Assembly (NCBI GenBank): GCA_964035015.1
Contig: CAXIUP010000245.1
Span: 1 to 64,000 of the forward strand
Reading direction: 5' to 3'
Origin: Corallium rubrum
Taxonomy: Eukaryota > Cnidaria > Anthozoa > Scleralcyonacea > Coralliidae
Length of the DNA: 64,000 bases
The notes below the pieces were generated by a model. It did not search any database. It saw only the letters and a program-made list of their open reading frames with translations, and had not been told where the DNA came from. The position numbers and the translations under genes are program-made. Below are positions 48,426 through 60,107 of the stretch, piece after piece; positions within the stretch are counted from its first letter, which is position 1; each line of letters starts with the position of its first letter.

Positions 48426-49903
48426 TTAATAATCAATAGATGTCGTACATCCTTGACAAAACCACTCTTCAGTTTCTCCAACATTTGTTACATTTGCACA
48501 ATTAAAGTGGAACATTGCTCCACAAATATCACAACAAACACTATTTTCATTTGATTCAGGCCGGAGCTCTTCACATTCAAAAATAACGTTATCACATAAT
48601 GAACAAAAGAAAATTGACTGCATATTAAGCAGTACCTTTACCATGTAAGACTTAAAAAATAACTCTAAATTCTGTAATAAATGTGTCCAGAATGCCAAAT
48701 CATACTGGATTATGTCAACATGAATACCCTTTGTAGTCCAAACCACAAAAAAGGTTCTGGACATTCCAGTGGTGCTCATTTGCCCAGTGACTTGATAGTA
48801 GTACTTGTGGCTTCTTTTTAGTTGAATTTTTCCATTGACACATTCAAGAAAGTTTGTTTCATTCCACTTCTCTTCCACAGCATGCTCCCGGATACCAAAA
48901 AGACATTTAATTTCCACACATGCTGGTTGACAACACCCACATGTCATAAGACCATGAGGGCTTGCACCGATGTAAGGCTTATCTTTCAACACCCAAAGCC
49001 CAGACTTTTTCATTATACAGTTTTGGTGCAGGGAAAGGGAAAAAGCATGAAATTCCCGAAAAGCTTGATCCTCCGTATCTCTACCCCATTTGATTGCTGA
49101 AGGTGATCAATGGATGGACTGCCAAATACAAGATTAGCCACCACCTGTGTTGTTTTGGGCCTAACAGGCCCCCTATTTCTGGAGATGGAATCAATTTTGG
49201 TACTTACATCTTTAAAGTTGGATGATGTTATTCTTCCTTTTCTCTGGGCTAACCACGAAGGGGATTTTCCTTGCTGTCTTGTTGCCTTCTCAATACTTTG
49301 TACTTCACTTTCTTTGAGGGTAGAATCTCCATAAAACCACTTATTATATCTTGATCTGACTCACTTCCATTTAGAGACTGCAGGTATTTGTCTGCTCTGT
49401 CAGTAATCTTTAATGGCCAAACTTCCTCAAACAAATCATCAGATTCTGTGGAATAAAACAACTGTGCAGTTGGTTGTATCTTCCTGTATTCTGCCAAGAA
49501 CATATTTTTCTGCTTGGCAGTCACCACTTGCTGGCCTTCTTTACGAGGATCAAAGACCTTCCAGGATTCAGAAATTATTCCAGCAGGAACAGTCGTATCC
49601 TTTGTTTTTTGTCTTTCCGAATGACCATATCCATAATTCTACCAGTTTGGACATCCTTTCTGGTTGAGACATTCCAGCCACATGGGACTGAAGTACATGC
49701 TGGATCATTATAACCAGCATTTGATGCATACTCTAACTTGTACAACATGGCAATCATGTGGTTACAAGTAGCACTTGTACCTGCAATACATGTACACCAG
49801 CCACACAGGATAGTCCCATCTTTTTTTAAGGCAACCCATACCTCTCGTGGTTCATCTCGAATATGTTGTGATGGTGTGACATTGCACTTTAATACACACT
49901 TGC

Positions 49904-49945
<42 letters not shown>

Positions 49946-50345
49946 CAGAGTACATGACAGCTCCCACAAAGTTGCTCATCCAGTATGAGAAAGCCTTTTG
50001 ATCCTTATACTTGCCAATATATTCTGAATGAAACTCCTTGTTGGCAAGGATATAGGCAAGAACTTTCCCAAGGTCCACAGATGGCCATTTAGTCACATCA
50101 TCAATCCATGTTTGGGTACTTCTGGGGTCTTCTAACCCATGCTTTTGTAAACGCCCTTGATACTCGGCATGTAGTTTAGCATTATATTCTTCTTGAGAAA
50201 GCTTGACTGGTAATTTAAGCTCAAAGGCAGAAAATGCCCTTGCCACCAGTTCAATCTTTCTACCAGAAGTAGACAATCCCCTTAGACTCAGAAAGTCCTT
50301 AAGGGTGCCCACTGTCAAGGTGTTGAAATCATCATATCCCTCCAT
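48426..50345 (-). pseudogene. SAP-SWIM-YqaJ-PHD protein of the ISL2EU-like element, frameshifted
   Basis: From 50345: a SAP-like region (TVGTLKDFLSLRGL), an Asn tract from an AAC repeat (49906-49944), and a SWIM zinc finger (CGWCTC...CNH). A shift in an A-run near 49606 leads to further coding, a second shift is near 49318, then a YqaJ motif (GRITSSNF), and a third shift near 49110 leads to the final frame from about 49100. There the nuclease core reads GASPHGL...VEIKC...YYYQVTGQ, followed by a PHD-like finger (CDICGAMFHFNC...WFCQGC). In YqaJ nucleases the first motif is normally GASPDG, so the Asp has become His. Decayed companion protein of the THAP-DDE transposase; its role in ISL2EU mobility is not known to me. 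Confidence 0.78.
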
Positions 50346-51389
50346 AATAAACAACTAGGAACCTACAGACAAATAGGTGGATAAAAAGAGTAAATATAAA
50401 TCATTTCATGCCCACCAACAGGTAAAAGAACAGTCCAGAAATTTCCACTAGCGAGATTTGTTCGCTTGACCATTTTATCACTTAAGCCTTAATATATTTG
50501 ACTCGTTCCTTCAGAATTTCATGAATCAAAGCGCAATTGTATACACACTCGCAAGCCAATACACACTCGAGGACGCCAAACAACAGTGATTTGTACGGGG
50601 CTTGGTAACCGCGCCTCAAAATTCTTGCCTACCCGACAAAATGGCGGCGGAAACCGTGAAATGGTCTATTCACCACAATTACAAAAAGCAACAAAAAGAT
50701 AGGCTCATGCTAAACTTGAAACTCAGAAATTGTGGCTGCATCAAAGCCCGTTTGAAATAAAATAAAATAATCAAAGTTGTTAATGGAAACTAGGAGAAAA
50801 TCTTAAGAAAAACACGGATTTAAAATGTCAATATAAATAGATGTCGAAAAGACTGATGTATAAAAAGTATGACAGGTGCATAAACATATTTTATATTTCA
50901 AAAATCACCAGCTAGAAATCCCTTATTAGATTGGATAAAAAAGAACAAAACACTTACTGTCTCCTGGATTAATTCCTCACACTCAGTATAAATCACATAC
51001 AGATTGGCAAGTGGGAATCATTCAAATATAATGAAACAGTAAAAACACAAAAACCATTCGTTTTAAAAGGCCGCTATCGTCGCCATTTCTACATCCAGAG
51101 TTTGATGTTCGAAATGTTTTTGCGAAGGATATTGCACTTCACATGCCTTTATCGTTAAATTCACCAGTCCAGTAAATTCCCCGGCGTAAAAAACAAAGAA
51201 ATTCAGTGCTAAAATACATTCATCGTCCACCCCACACCGGTTACCAACCGCGGCCGTGTCAAAAACTGTTAAAAAGTCCTAGGGCGAGTTCCTTTTGCCC
51301 TTATAAATCCGCCATTTTGTGGTGACAAATTGTTGACTGACAGGAGATAGGAGCACGCATTCTAGGTATATTATTTCTATGGTTATATG

Positions 51390-53300
51390 CTAGGGATAAA
51401 GATGTCACTCAGGGAAATACATATAAAATAATGATTCTCCTGAGGCCACGAGTGGTAAGGCAATTCACAGAAATGTTGAAGAACAGTGAAAGCAAGGGTA
51501 TATAATTTTACGAGCGGCATCGTGTAAACCAAAACTAAAATGGAAAATTAAGGTGGCCGCGAGTTCAGGCTGGCGTTTATATGTAAACATGTTGTGGGGT
51601 TTCGTCGTTGACAGGGAAGAAGGTAACAAGTGTTTCGCCTTCTGCCGTTCTGGTATTTAAAGACATTTTTCTAAAACATTACACTCTGTTTCTCCTAATG
51701 ATTTTTGCTTAACGTGTTTTTTTCGCGCTTCACGTAATTTTGAATGAGACATTCGAGCAAGTTGACTAGTCATTTGTAAAGTGAAACCCTGTTAATGAAA
51801 ACATGTATGCCTTCCGTTCTTGCTACTTATTGTAATTCTGTGTTTTCCGCATGTTGAGCCTATCGCTTAATTGGTATGAATTTGATAAGTTGTGTAAAAA
51901 TAATTTTGATAATAGATAAACATGCATTTGAAGAATAAACAGCGAGAGAATGTTTAGTATGCACAACGGAAGAGTTTATAAGTTACATTATGACGCGTTT
52001 GTTGGGATAAATTTATGCGTTTTATATTTTATGTTTTATATTTCATTATGAAACGTAATTGAAAAGAGTGTTGTTGTGGTTTATGAATTTTAAGGTGAGT
52101 AAACATGTATAATTTGTTGATGCTTCCGTTTGTGGTGAAGCGTTTAGCGAATAAGTTGTTGTTTTCGAGTTTTGGAACAAACACTGTCCAACGACAAGTA
52201 TACGTTTGAGGGATGAAAGGTTAAGGAATAGGGGGTGTAAGTTTCCGTTGTGATTGCTTCTGTTTCAAGTTTCAGCGTTGCGTACATATTTTGTAACAAG
52301 CGACGGCAAAAATGGAATATGTTGAAGTGACAATGTGAAATATTGTCAAGGGTTATAAATTTGTGGTATAGGTGATATTTGAAGTGAGAAATATTGAGAA
52401 AGGAAAGAAGCGTATAAAGTTTCAAGGCGGTGCCCATGTAAAGAAAACGCAAATTGAAAATTGAAAGCGGTGAGAGTTTAGGCATGCGTATTAAGGACAC
52501 CCTCAGAGGAAAAATTATCGTTGTGTGGCATGAAATGTTTGTGTTGTGCGTCTGACAAAGCCGGTTTACGTTTACAACGAATAGTTTTGAGGGTGAAGGG
52601 GTTATAAAATATAATGAAAGGGACATAAACATTGAGGAGTGAAGACGTGTAATAAACATGAGTATTTACATGAGTTGACTGAGTGCCTACGTTAAGTAAA
52701 ATGTATGACTGTGTGGTGAAACGTTGAGGAAACATGATAGTTTAATATGGGGCAAAGGTAATGAGCGTGTAAATAATCATTGTGATTATTATATGAAGTG
52801 TGTATGTGTGCATGCCTTTTCGTAGTGTTTGAAGTAATGAAGTGGTTGTCGATTCGGTTGAGAAAAGTGAGAAATACGAAAACGCTCGGAAACGTTACTA
52901 GGGAGTTTTATATGATGCCACGACGTCACGCTCAACGACGCCGTCGTCTAAAGAAACGAATTCTTTTTGACAAACAAAGAAAATGAATAATTTTAAGCCT
53001 CCAGAATAATGAGAACAGCGTCCTCGTTCTTCATACCACGCCACTTAGGACAAGTTCACGTCTTCAGGAGAAGGTCAACGGCCAAAGGATGAGAGCTGTT
53101 GCTTGAGATTGACTTAAACGCGGACACTACAATAATTTTAGCAATACTGGGGCCGTTTTGGAAGGCTTTAAACCGACTTCAAATGTGAGATATAATAGTC
53201 AGTTAACCGTGACGTTTAAATTGTAAAACTAGCTTATCCTGCGCTTTATCCGGTGGCGTCGTCCTAGCATCTTAAAGTCCCTACTATGTGCGCGTATACA
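51390..53300. other. Right arm of element 4, non-coding
   Basis: About 1.9 kb, G/T-rich on the plus strand. The longest frames (52144-52659 minus, 52798-52986 plus) resemble no family and lack codon support. Confidence 0.55.
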
Positions 53301-53304
53301 GTAC

Positions 53305-53610
53305 GTTGACGTCGGGTTCTTTAAGAAGGCAAGAGATACATTGCAGGAGAGGAGAGTAAGTTTTCGTGGGGTTTTTGTAAGAACGAGGCAACACACAGTG
53401 GAGGATAGGAGAGTAAGTTGACGTGGGATTTCTCCAAGAACTAGGCAACACAGAGTGGAGGATATGAGGTTAAAGTGACGTCGGGTTTTTGTAAGAACGA
53501 GGCAAGACATATACAGTGGAGGAGAGTAAAGTAAGTTGACGTGGGGTTTTTGTAAGGACGGGGCAACACATACAGTGGAGAGAACACATTCAGTGGAGGT
53601 GAGGAGAGTA
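53305..53610. repeat. Imperfect tandem repeat of about 60 bp
   Basis: Four to five units built on gacgtggggtttttgtaaga, acgaggcaacaca and gtggaggagagtaagt, directly inside the right minisatellite of element 4. Confidence 0.8.
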
Positions 53611-53619
53611 AGTGTCAAG

Positions 53620-53935
53620 TGTCCAATCGGTACCACCTGTAAGCACCTGTTACCGCCCGTAGCAGCTGTTTCCATCTGCACGACCTGTACCACCTGTAAA
53701 GCGTATAGACTAAGTGTGCAATCCGTACCACCTGTAAGCACCTGTTACCGTCCGTAGCAGCTGCTTCCATCTGTGCGATCTGAAGGCACCTGTTACCGTC
53801 CGTAGCAGCTGCTTCCATCTGTGCGACCTGTAAGCACCTATTACCGCCCGTAGCAGCTGCTTCCATCTGTACCACCTGCACGACCTGTAAAGCCAATGCA
53901 AGCATCTGCAAACATGTCTTACCGTCCGTAAGCAT
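53620..53935. repeat. Right 48-bp minisatellite of element 4
   Basis: About six units of the complement of the left array (ctgttaccgtccgtagcagc, tgcttccatctg). Much shorter than the left array (0.3 versus 2.7 kb). Confidence 0.92.
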
Positions 53936-53963
53936 CTGCAAACGGATGGTTATATTGGACATG

Positions 53964-54288
53964 TATGGGGAAACATTACGATGGCTTCTTTTCATTTTAA
54001 GCGGCTTTCATATATATATCAAAATAAAGTTCATTCTATCTTCTTGCTGGCCCAAGAAAAATCAGAAGTGGCCCAGATTTGGTTCAAGATTTATTCGTTT
54101 TTAAAGCGATAAGCCCAAACTGTCAATTACAGGGCACCGGAAATAAAAATCTTTAATAATTGTGGTTGCAGACTTAGACTTTGGGGGGGAAATTTCGATG
54201 GCTTCTATTATTTTTTACCAGCTTTCCTATATATCAGATTGAACCTCATTCTATCGTCTTGCTGGCCCAAGAAAAACTAGGAATGGCC
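53964..54288. repeat. 218-bp satellite units right of element 4
   Basis: One full unit (53964-54180) and one partial unit (54181-54288) that is cut by element 5. Same orientation as 37901-38128. Confidence 0.8.
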
Positions 54289-54440
54289 CAGCCTCGGTCC
54301 CAGGCTCTTCAGTAATAAAAGGCGAGCATAGCGCTCAAGCGCGCGGGGGTGCTAATAAAAGGCGAGCATAGCGCTCAAGAGTGCGGGGGTGCTTGGGGAG
54401 GTTGCGGCGTGCGAAGAGCCTGGCAGATTATGAATTCAAG

Positions 54441-57400
54441 ATGGCTGACAATGCAAATGACTTTGATCATTTTGATGTAAATATGGATGTAAATGACTTG
54501 AATATGGATGAAATCAGTGATGTGTTAAACGAGATTGAAAGGCCTGTCCACGACATGGTTCGCTCGGGGAAGATTCTATGCACAAAAGATGATTGCATTG
54601 CCCAAAGGGCTTTTTTTCACGACAACGGCATTGTTCATCATTTTCGGATAAAGCACAAGGAAGACTTTTCAATGTCCGACAGAAAAGAATCACTGCGAAT
54701 ATCCAAGCAACTGCACGCGCAAGAAACACGTGAATGTTTGGAAAAGATATTCGAATATCGTAAGACTAAGGTGGGTCACATTTTTGTAAGAGTTTATATA
54801 TTTTTTATAGTTTATATTTTATAGTTTAATATTACCTAAATGGTGTTTAAAAATATCAATACACCCCGTGCCTTGTTTTATATGTGGCAGCACTGGCAGG
54901 AGAAAGTTATTTATATTAAAGAGCTCTCAAGAGAGTTTTATTGTTATATAGGGGTATGGGTATATAATTGTTGGATCATATTAGTAAACAATGCTGAACA
55001 TAAATCTGTTGCACAAACTTTGCATCCCAAGGCAAAAGGTTTAATCTTAATATAAACTTTAAATTTTAAATTTTAAAACTAGAATGAAGTCAGATATCAA
55101 GATATTACTGTAACTTCACATGGCCAAAGTTTGACTTGTGTTGTACAATCTGAGTGTGAGGCAGTGCAGTTCATGTGCTTGCTATTGTATTATGGTGGCA
55201 CATTAAATCCATACCGCAAGGGAAATAAACCGTGTGATGTTGATGTTGTCAGAGAAGGTTTGCAAGCAAAGTTCCATTGTTGGTACGTTGATAAAAAAGA
55301 CCAGTCTATTGTGTCTTTTCAGACCGAATGCTTCTTTGTTAAACGGGTAAGTGTTTTTCCTCAATTTGCTATTGTAAGACTTTAGTTTGGCTGACTTTTT
55401 GTTTCTGATCATGGTGGTATTAATCTATTAGCTGGCAAATTATGCACCCTACTTCAGTATTCTGCTCTAAACACCAGACAAATTTACTTGTTGGTGGTAG
55501 GGTACTGTCAGTAAATGGGTTACCAAAACTATCAGCTACAGTAGTGTCTCTCATTAGCTGGCAATATGCATGCTACCAGATGTACCCTTCTTTAGTATTT
55601 TACTGTCTAATTTCAGATACAGAATATTTTACTCTGTCAAATGCCATTATGCCAGACGATTTTACTTGTCAGTGGTTAGGTATTGCCAGTTAAATACATT
55701 TTATTGACATTTAATTTTTCTACTGTATACACTGTCAGTAGTATTTGATGTACTATAAAAAAGCACAGTACCATGTATAACTATAAGGCCAACCTCACAA
55801 ACCTCTAACTAGTGCCAAAGATTGGCTTTGCCAATACATAGATTAACCTAAATATACTACCACATCAGATACAGAAATTTATAATTTAGTAATTCACAAA
55901 CTTTGCTTAATTAAATTATTTATTATTGCTTCAAACATTGAAGTTTTTTGTATATTTTACAGGCAGTTTGACTCTAACAATCAATTCTTATATTTATAAA
56001 GTTCTGTGTAAACTACACTGACAATAATATCAATATTATGTAGATATCATATAATATATAGCCTAGATAGTGCATGGGGCAACATGGGGCTTGGTGGGCA
56101 GAAAGTTGGTAACAGCCATATTGGAGCATTCCAAGAGAGAGCAAATTTGAATGTTTTATATAAATAAAAGAAATGCTAACTCACCACATTGGTATTCTTA
56201 GGTAAAACTGATTGATAAAAACTGAAAAATTTCAGTCTTAGCAATAAAAATTTGTATCAAACACGAAGAGTGGGAATTTCTATGGCTACCGGCCTGTTCT
56301 TATGGAGAAACTGCTGGAAATTTTTGCTTCAATTTTGTAGTATATTATATCCATGGTAGATATACTCAGGGCTGTAGCAAGGGTATTGGGGTGGTGGCTC
56401 ACCCCGTTAACTTATATATTCAGAAAATTGATATACTGTATTCAGAAATTTGGTTGTATCCATTAATCCATTTTGAAAATAATGGCAATGTAGAGCAAAC
56501 AAAATTTCAATGAATAAATAGCGGAAATTGTTAAATTGTATAGAAGTTCAAAATACTAAATCACATAATCTTTATAATGCTGTTATATTTCTATATTGAT
56601 TTGTCAACTAATCAAAACTAAAAATTTCTTGTGATCAAATTGTCATCAATCGCAATTTCTAGATCAGAAATATGGTATAATTTCCAAGGTTTTTGCTTTT
56701 TTGAGGAGAAACTGAAGCTCTAAAATTTTCCCGGTGGAGCATTCCCCGGACTCCCCTAGGTCGCTTGTGCCTTCGGCGTTGGCGAGATGATAGCATGACA
56801 AATAATCAGTGAGCAGGAGTAGCGACTGATTTAGTTGGAAAAAAACTTTGTCATTCGGAAATTTTCTTTACGCACCCTCCAACTATAACAAGCTAGCTAC
56901 GGCCCTGGATATACTATTTCTACAAAACCTAAACCACATTTCTGTTGTTTAAAGGATCACAGATCAAACGTGACCACACCAATTGGTGACCTTGGGACAA
57001 TTCAAGAGCCAGAAGCTGAGAGTGAATTCCATCGACTTTCAGGAGACCCATTGCTAGACATCCTGCAAAATGTCTTTCACCATGAAAGTTTCAGAGGATT
57101 GCAAAGGAAAGTGGTGGATCAAATAATGAACAATAGTGATACTGTGACAATTATGCCAACAGGAGCTGGAAAATCCATATGCTATTGGATTCCAGGCCTA
57201 GCAACCACAGGAGTTACAGTGGTAATCACACCCCTAGTGGCATTACTCAATGACCAAGTTGCCAAATTGAGGAACTATGGAGTCAGTGTGTGTTACGTCA
57301 ACTCCTCTATGTCATCAGAAGAAAGAGACATGATATTGCATGAACTAACCAAAGAAGCCCCTTGTTTTAAATTTTTTTACCTTACACCAGAATCTGCTCT

Positions 57401-58606
57401 TTCACCACAAGTTACGGCATGTTTTGAGCAAATAAAGCACTATCTCGCTTTGTTATTGATGAAGCCCACTGCGTAGACACCTGGGGACAAAGCTTCAGAC
57501 CGTCATATGGTTGTCTTTCTCAGTTCAAGCAGTTTGGGCAGCCCATTGCAGCATTCACTGGAACTGCTACAGCCCAAACTCAACAGAGGATCATTGAAAA
57601 GTTGGGGTTGGTGGAACCAGTCATCCTTCAATCTACCTGCAATCGGCCTAACTTATTTTACAAGGTCATACCAAAAAGTGGGCCACATTCAAAAGAAGAT
57701 TTGGTTCGTTATGTACAAGAAAACTTTTGTAACTTGTTTGGTATTGTGTACTGCTTCAGTACAAAAGACACTGTTGAATTGGCCTACATCTTCAAGTCAA
57801 AGGGACTGTCTGCAGTCTATTACCATGGCCAACTTGACTTCTTTGAGAAATGTGAAAATGCTCGAGCTTGGCTGTCAGGTAAAGCACTGATCATGTGCGC
57901 TACTAGTGCATTTGGTATGGGTATCGACAAAGCAAATGTCCGTTTTGTGATCCATCTTAGCCTACCAAAAGCACTTGAGGACTATTATCAAGAAGCAGGA
58001 AGAGCTGGTCGGGATGGCCAAGACTCCCAGTGTGTTCTGATGTTTCGGTTCGAGGATAGGAGTAAGTTGCTTCAGCTAATTGCTTCCTCAGAATCAGATG
58101 AACACAGGGAGTACTTGCAACAGTCATTGGATGCTATTGTCTTGTATTGTATGTCTTCAACATGCAGAAGAAAGTTAATTTTGGAGTACTTTGGTGAAAA
58201 CGCAGCAGTTAACTGTGAAAGACGTTGTGACAACTGTTTAAAACCACCGTCAGTGCCTAAAGAGTACACCGCTGAAGCCACTAACGTATGCCTTTGTGTT
58301 GAAGAAATGTGCCAAATCAATGCAAAGATTAATGTGAGGCAGCTGGCACTCACATTCAAAGGTTCCAAATCGAAACGCGATGTTGAAAGCAAAGGTTTTC
58401 ATAACATTCCCCATTATGGCATAGGACAAAATATATTCAAGAATGACGGAGATGCCATAAAGTTTGTGCAGCATTTGATACTCAATGGCGTTTTAGCTGA
58501 GAATATTCGAGGTGGAGTTGACAGGTTTACAACACCATTCATTACTCTCGGAACAAAGGCTGCCTTATTAAAAAAAGGGGAAATTAATATTTTCCTAAGA
58601 CTGTAG
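54441..58606 (+). pseudogene. RecQ-family DNA helicase, three exons, one frameshift
   Basis: Exons (inferred): 54441-54770, 55083-55346, 56955-58606; GT-AG, all phase 0. Exon 1 encodes an acidic start and a Cys/His pattern (C-x4-C...HH...H). Exon 3 encodes the helicase: motif I MPTGAGKS, motif II DEAH, motif III FTGTAT, motif V ATSAFGMGIDKANV, motif VI QEAGRAGRDG, then the RecQ zinc region (CRRKLILEYFG...CERRCDNC) and a winged-helix-like tail. RecQ helicases unwind DNA 3' to 5' in repair and recombination. One base is missing near 57443, just before DEAH; both frames are otherwise clean, so this is a recent break or a sequence error. Intron 2 carries a hAT MITE (56367-56907). No transposase accompanies it. 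Confidence 0.82.
56367..56907. mobile_element. hAT-type MITE in intron 2 of the RecQ gene
   Basis: 541 bp, ends CAGGGCTGTAGC...GCTACGGCCCTG, perfect 8-bp duplication GATATACT (56359-56366, 56908-56915). It ends about 47 bp before the exon 3 start. Confidence 0.85.
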
Positions 58607-58646
58607 CCGAACTATGTTATACTGTAATAATTCAGTAATTTAGAGG

Positions 58647-58776
58647 CAGCCTCGGTCCCAGGCTCTTCAGTAATAAAAGGCGAGCATAGCGCTCAAGCGC
58701 GCGGGGTGCTTGGCACCCCCGCGCGCTTGAGCGCTATGCTCGCCTTTTATTACTGAAGAGCCTGGGACCGAGGCTG
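58647..58776. repeat. 130-bp near-perfect palindrome
   Basis: Two inverted copies of the end of element 5 meet at about 58711 with almost no spacer; arms differ by one base (gggg versus ccccc). It starts 41 bp after the RecQ stop. Confidence 0.9.
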
Positions 58777-58781
58777 GTATA

Positions 58782-59543
58782 GGGTCAAACGATGTGGCTT
58801 TTTCGTACAGATCCGATATGGCGATATCCGATTTTTTTTTTATCTGATGTCCGTTTAATACGTGCATTTAACGTTTACTGCTATTTGCAATCAAATGTGC
58901 CAATCAAACAATTTTTCTTTGTTTGCGATATTGCTCAATGTCACGTTGACATCGTGGAACGATACGTTTACCCAAGTCAACATTACGTTTACTTATTATC
59001 AACGCATCGTTTTGTAAATTTACACTTGTAATTGCGCAGAACGACGAAATTGTGATCAAGAACTTCAGTTAAAGTGCATATGACGCGAAAATATTTATAC
59101 CCTTAAACGAAAGAACTTTAAAAGTTGTAAAGTAACTTCTTTTGAAGATTTTTGTTTGCATGATTTGTTATTGAGATATTTTGACTTATATGGTATGTAA
59201 ATGAATAACTTACAGCATGCCACGCTTTTAATGGAAAAATGGAAAAGCGAGACATAAATTTTCTCATTTGCATGCTACATAAGTCAAAATATCTCAACAA
59301 CGAAGCATGGAAACCAAAATCTTCAAAAGAAATTACTTTACAACTTTTAAAGTTCTTTCGTTTAAGGGAATAAAGATTTTCGCGTGATTTGCACTTTAAG
59401 TATTTCGCTGAAAAAATAACTGAACTTTGAATTCGACAGCAAAATTTTAAATGGTTGAAAAACATTTGCCAAATGTTACCGATCCGATATTGCTGCGAAC
59501 ATCGGCACAAAACGATTCCTCGATCCGATTATCGTTTGACCTC
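58782..59543. mobile_element. Foldback element with nested inverted repeats
   Basis: Outer ends GGGTCAAACGAT and ATCGTTTGACCT. Inside, imperfect arms of about 130 bp (59066-59193 and 59270-59400) pair around a short loop. Non-coding. It begins 6 bp after the palindrome. Confidence 0.65.
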
Positions 59544-60107
59544 TACAGTTAAGGTTGTCCTTAGTGACTCTGTCTAAACTCAAAGCCTAGTCATTAAACC
59601 TCTAACCTTTGATAAAGACGTCAATAATATAAACATGAGAAGAAATGTTCTTCTTGTCTCGTGTTTAATGATATTTGATTGTCCAAAATACATATATTGG
59701 CAGTTGTTGACTCAAATCATATTTAAATAATTAGACAAACAAAATTTAGCATGGCTGTAGAGAACTAAATAAAATACGTCATTCGCATTGGACTTTTCTC
59801 TTTTGGAGGTAGAGGTATTGTGGTCTTGAGTTTCGACCTTCAGATGGCAAAAGTTAATAAATTAGCTGTATACTGTACATATACTACATTGACGTTTGAT
59901 AATTTTACACTGTCCGATTTATGGAAGGCATGTACCTTGAGAGCGGTAGTTGAAGTTGAAGTTGCTGAAGCAAATGAACTGAAAACATTTTTTAGAACAC
60001 TTCTATTGGCACGACTGTAATTTTATAGCCAGTAAGGGCAGTGTTTTGAACTTTTGAATTGAAATTTAACCACCCCACAGATTGTAAATAGTAGTTTTTT
60101 TTATACA
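59544..60107. other. Unannotated stretch
   Basis: About 560 bp, AT-rich; no gene or repeat recognised. Confidence 0.5.

Larger units (their letters stand above)
41799..50667. mobile_element. ISL2EU-like transposon (8.9 kb with insertions), decayed
   Basis: Inverted ends of about 120 bp starting AGACCATTTCACGGTTTCCG, flanked by AT on both sides (41797-41798, 50668-50669). AT duplications, a THAP-DDE transposase and a YqaJ-nuclease gene match what I recall for ISL2EU. Both genes are broken. It sits inside the CATAG element and is itself interrupted at 43173-47460. Confidence 0.8.
41495..51381. mobile_element. Nested element with 8-bp duplication (CATAG ends)
   Basis: Inverted ends of 31 bp (CATAGAAATAGTAGACCTAG versus CATAGAAATAATATACCTAG, then AATGCGTGCTC in both). 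Flanked by GTTATATG on both sides (41487-41494, 51382-51389); the match can be read as up to 10 bp. Without the ISL2EU insertion it is only about 1 kb and non-coding, so it is a MITE. Superfamily unclear; 8 bp fits P, hAT or related groups. Confidence 0.75.
38129..53966. mobile_element. Element 4: 15.8-kb element with minisatellite ends, container of a nest
   Basis: The ends are inverted: atgtccaatata then catccgtttgcag at the left, complement at 53962-53920. Both continue into 48-bp minisatellites in opposite orientation (2.7 kb left, 0.3 kb right). Flanking ggggaaac (38121-38128, 53967-53974) is a candidate 8-bp duplication; the outermost 6-10 bases do not match perfectly, so the exact ends are uncertain. 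The host 218-bp satellite continues on both sides. Without its nested cargo (41495-51381) it is about 5.9 kb and has no recognisable transposase. Confidence 0.7.
54289..58776. mobile_element. Element 5: putative mobile element with foldback ends carrying a RecQ gene
   Basis: Left end CAGCCTCGGTCCCAGGCTCT and right end its complement (58757-58776). The match runs about 64 bp inwards. Both ends are self-complementary: the left has GAAGAGCCTG again inverted at 54414-54423, the right is a 130-bp palindrome. A 43-bp unit is duplicated in tandem at the left (54312-54394). I find no target duplication, so the boundaries may come from separate MITEs. Confidence 0.5.

Noticed and set aside
52144-52659. 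171-aa minus-strand frame in element 4
   Set aside because: Low-complexity Ser/Leu/Phe/Ile composition in T/G-rich DNA; no family resemblance or splice context. Could not be excluded by search.
53229-53995. Minus-strand frames of 170 and 126 aa
   Set aside because: Derived from the right minisatellite and the 60-bp repeat.
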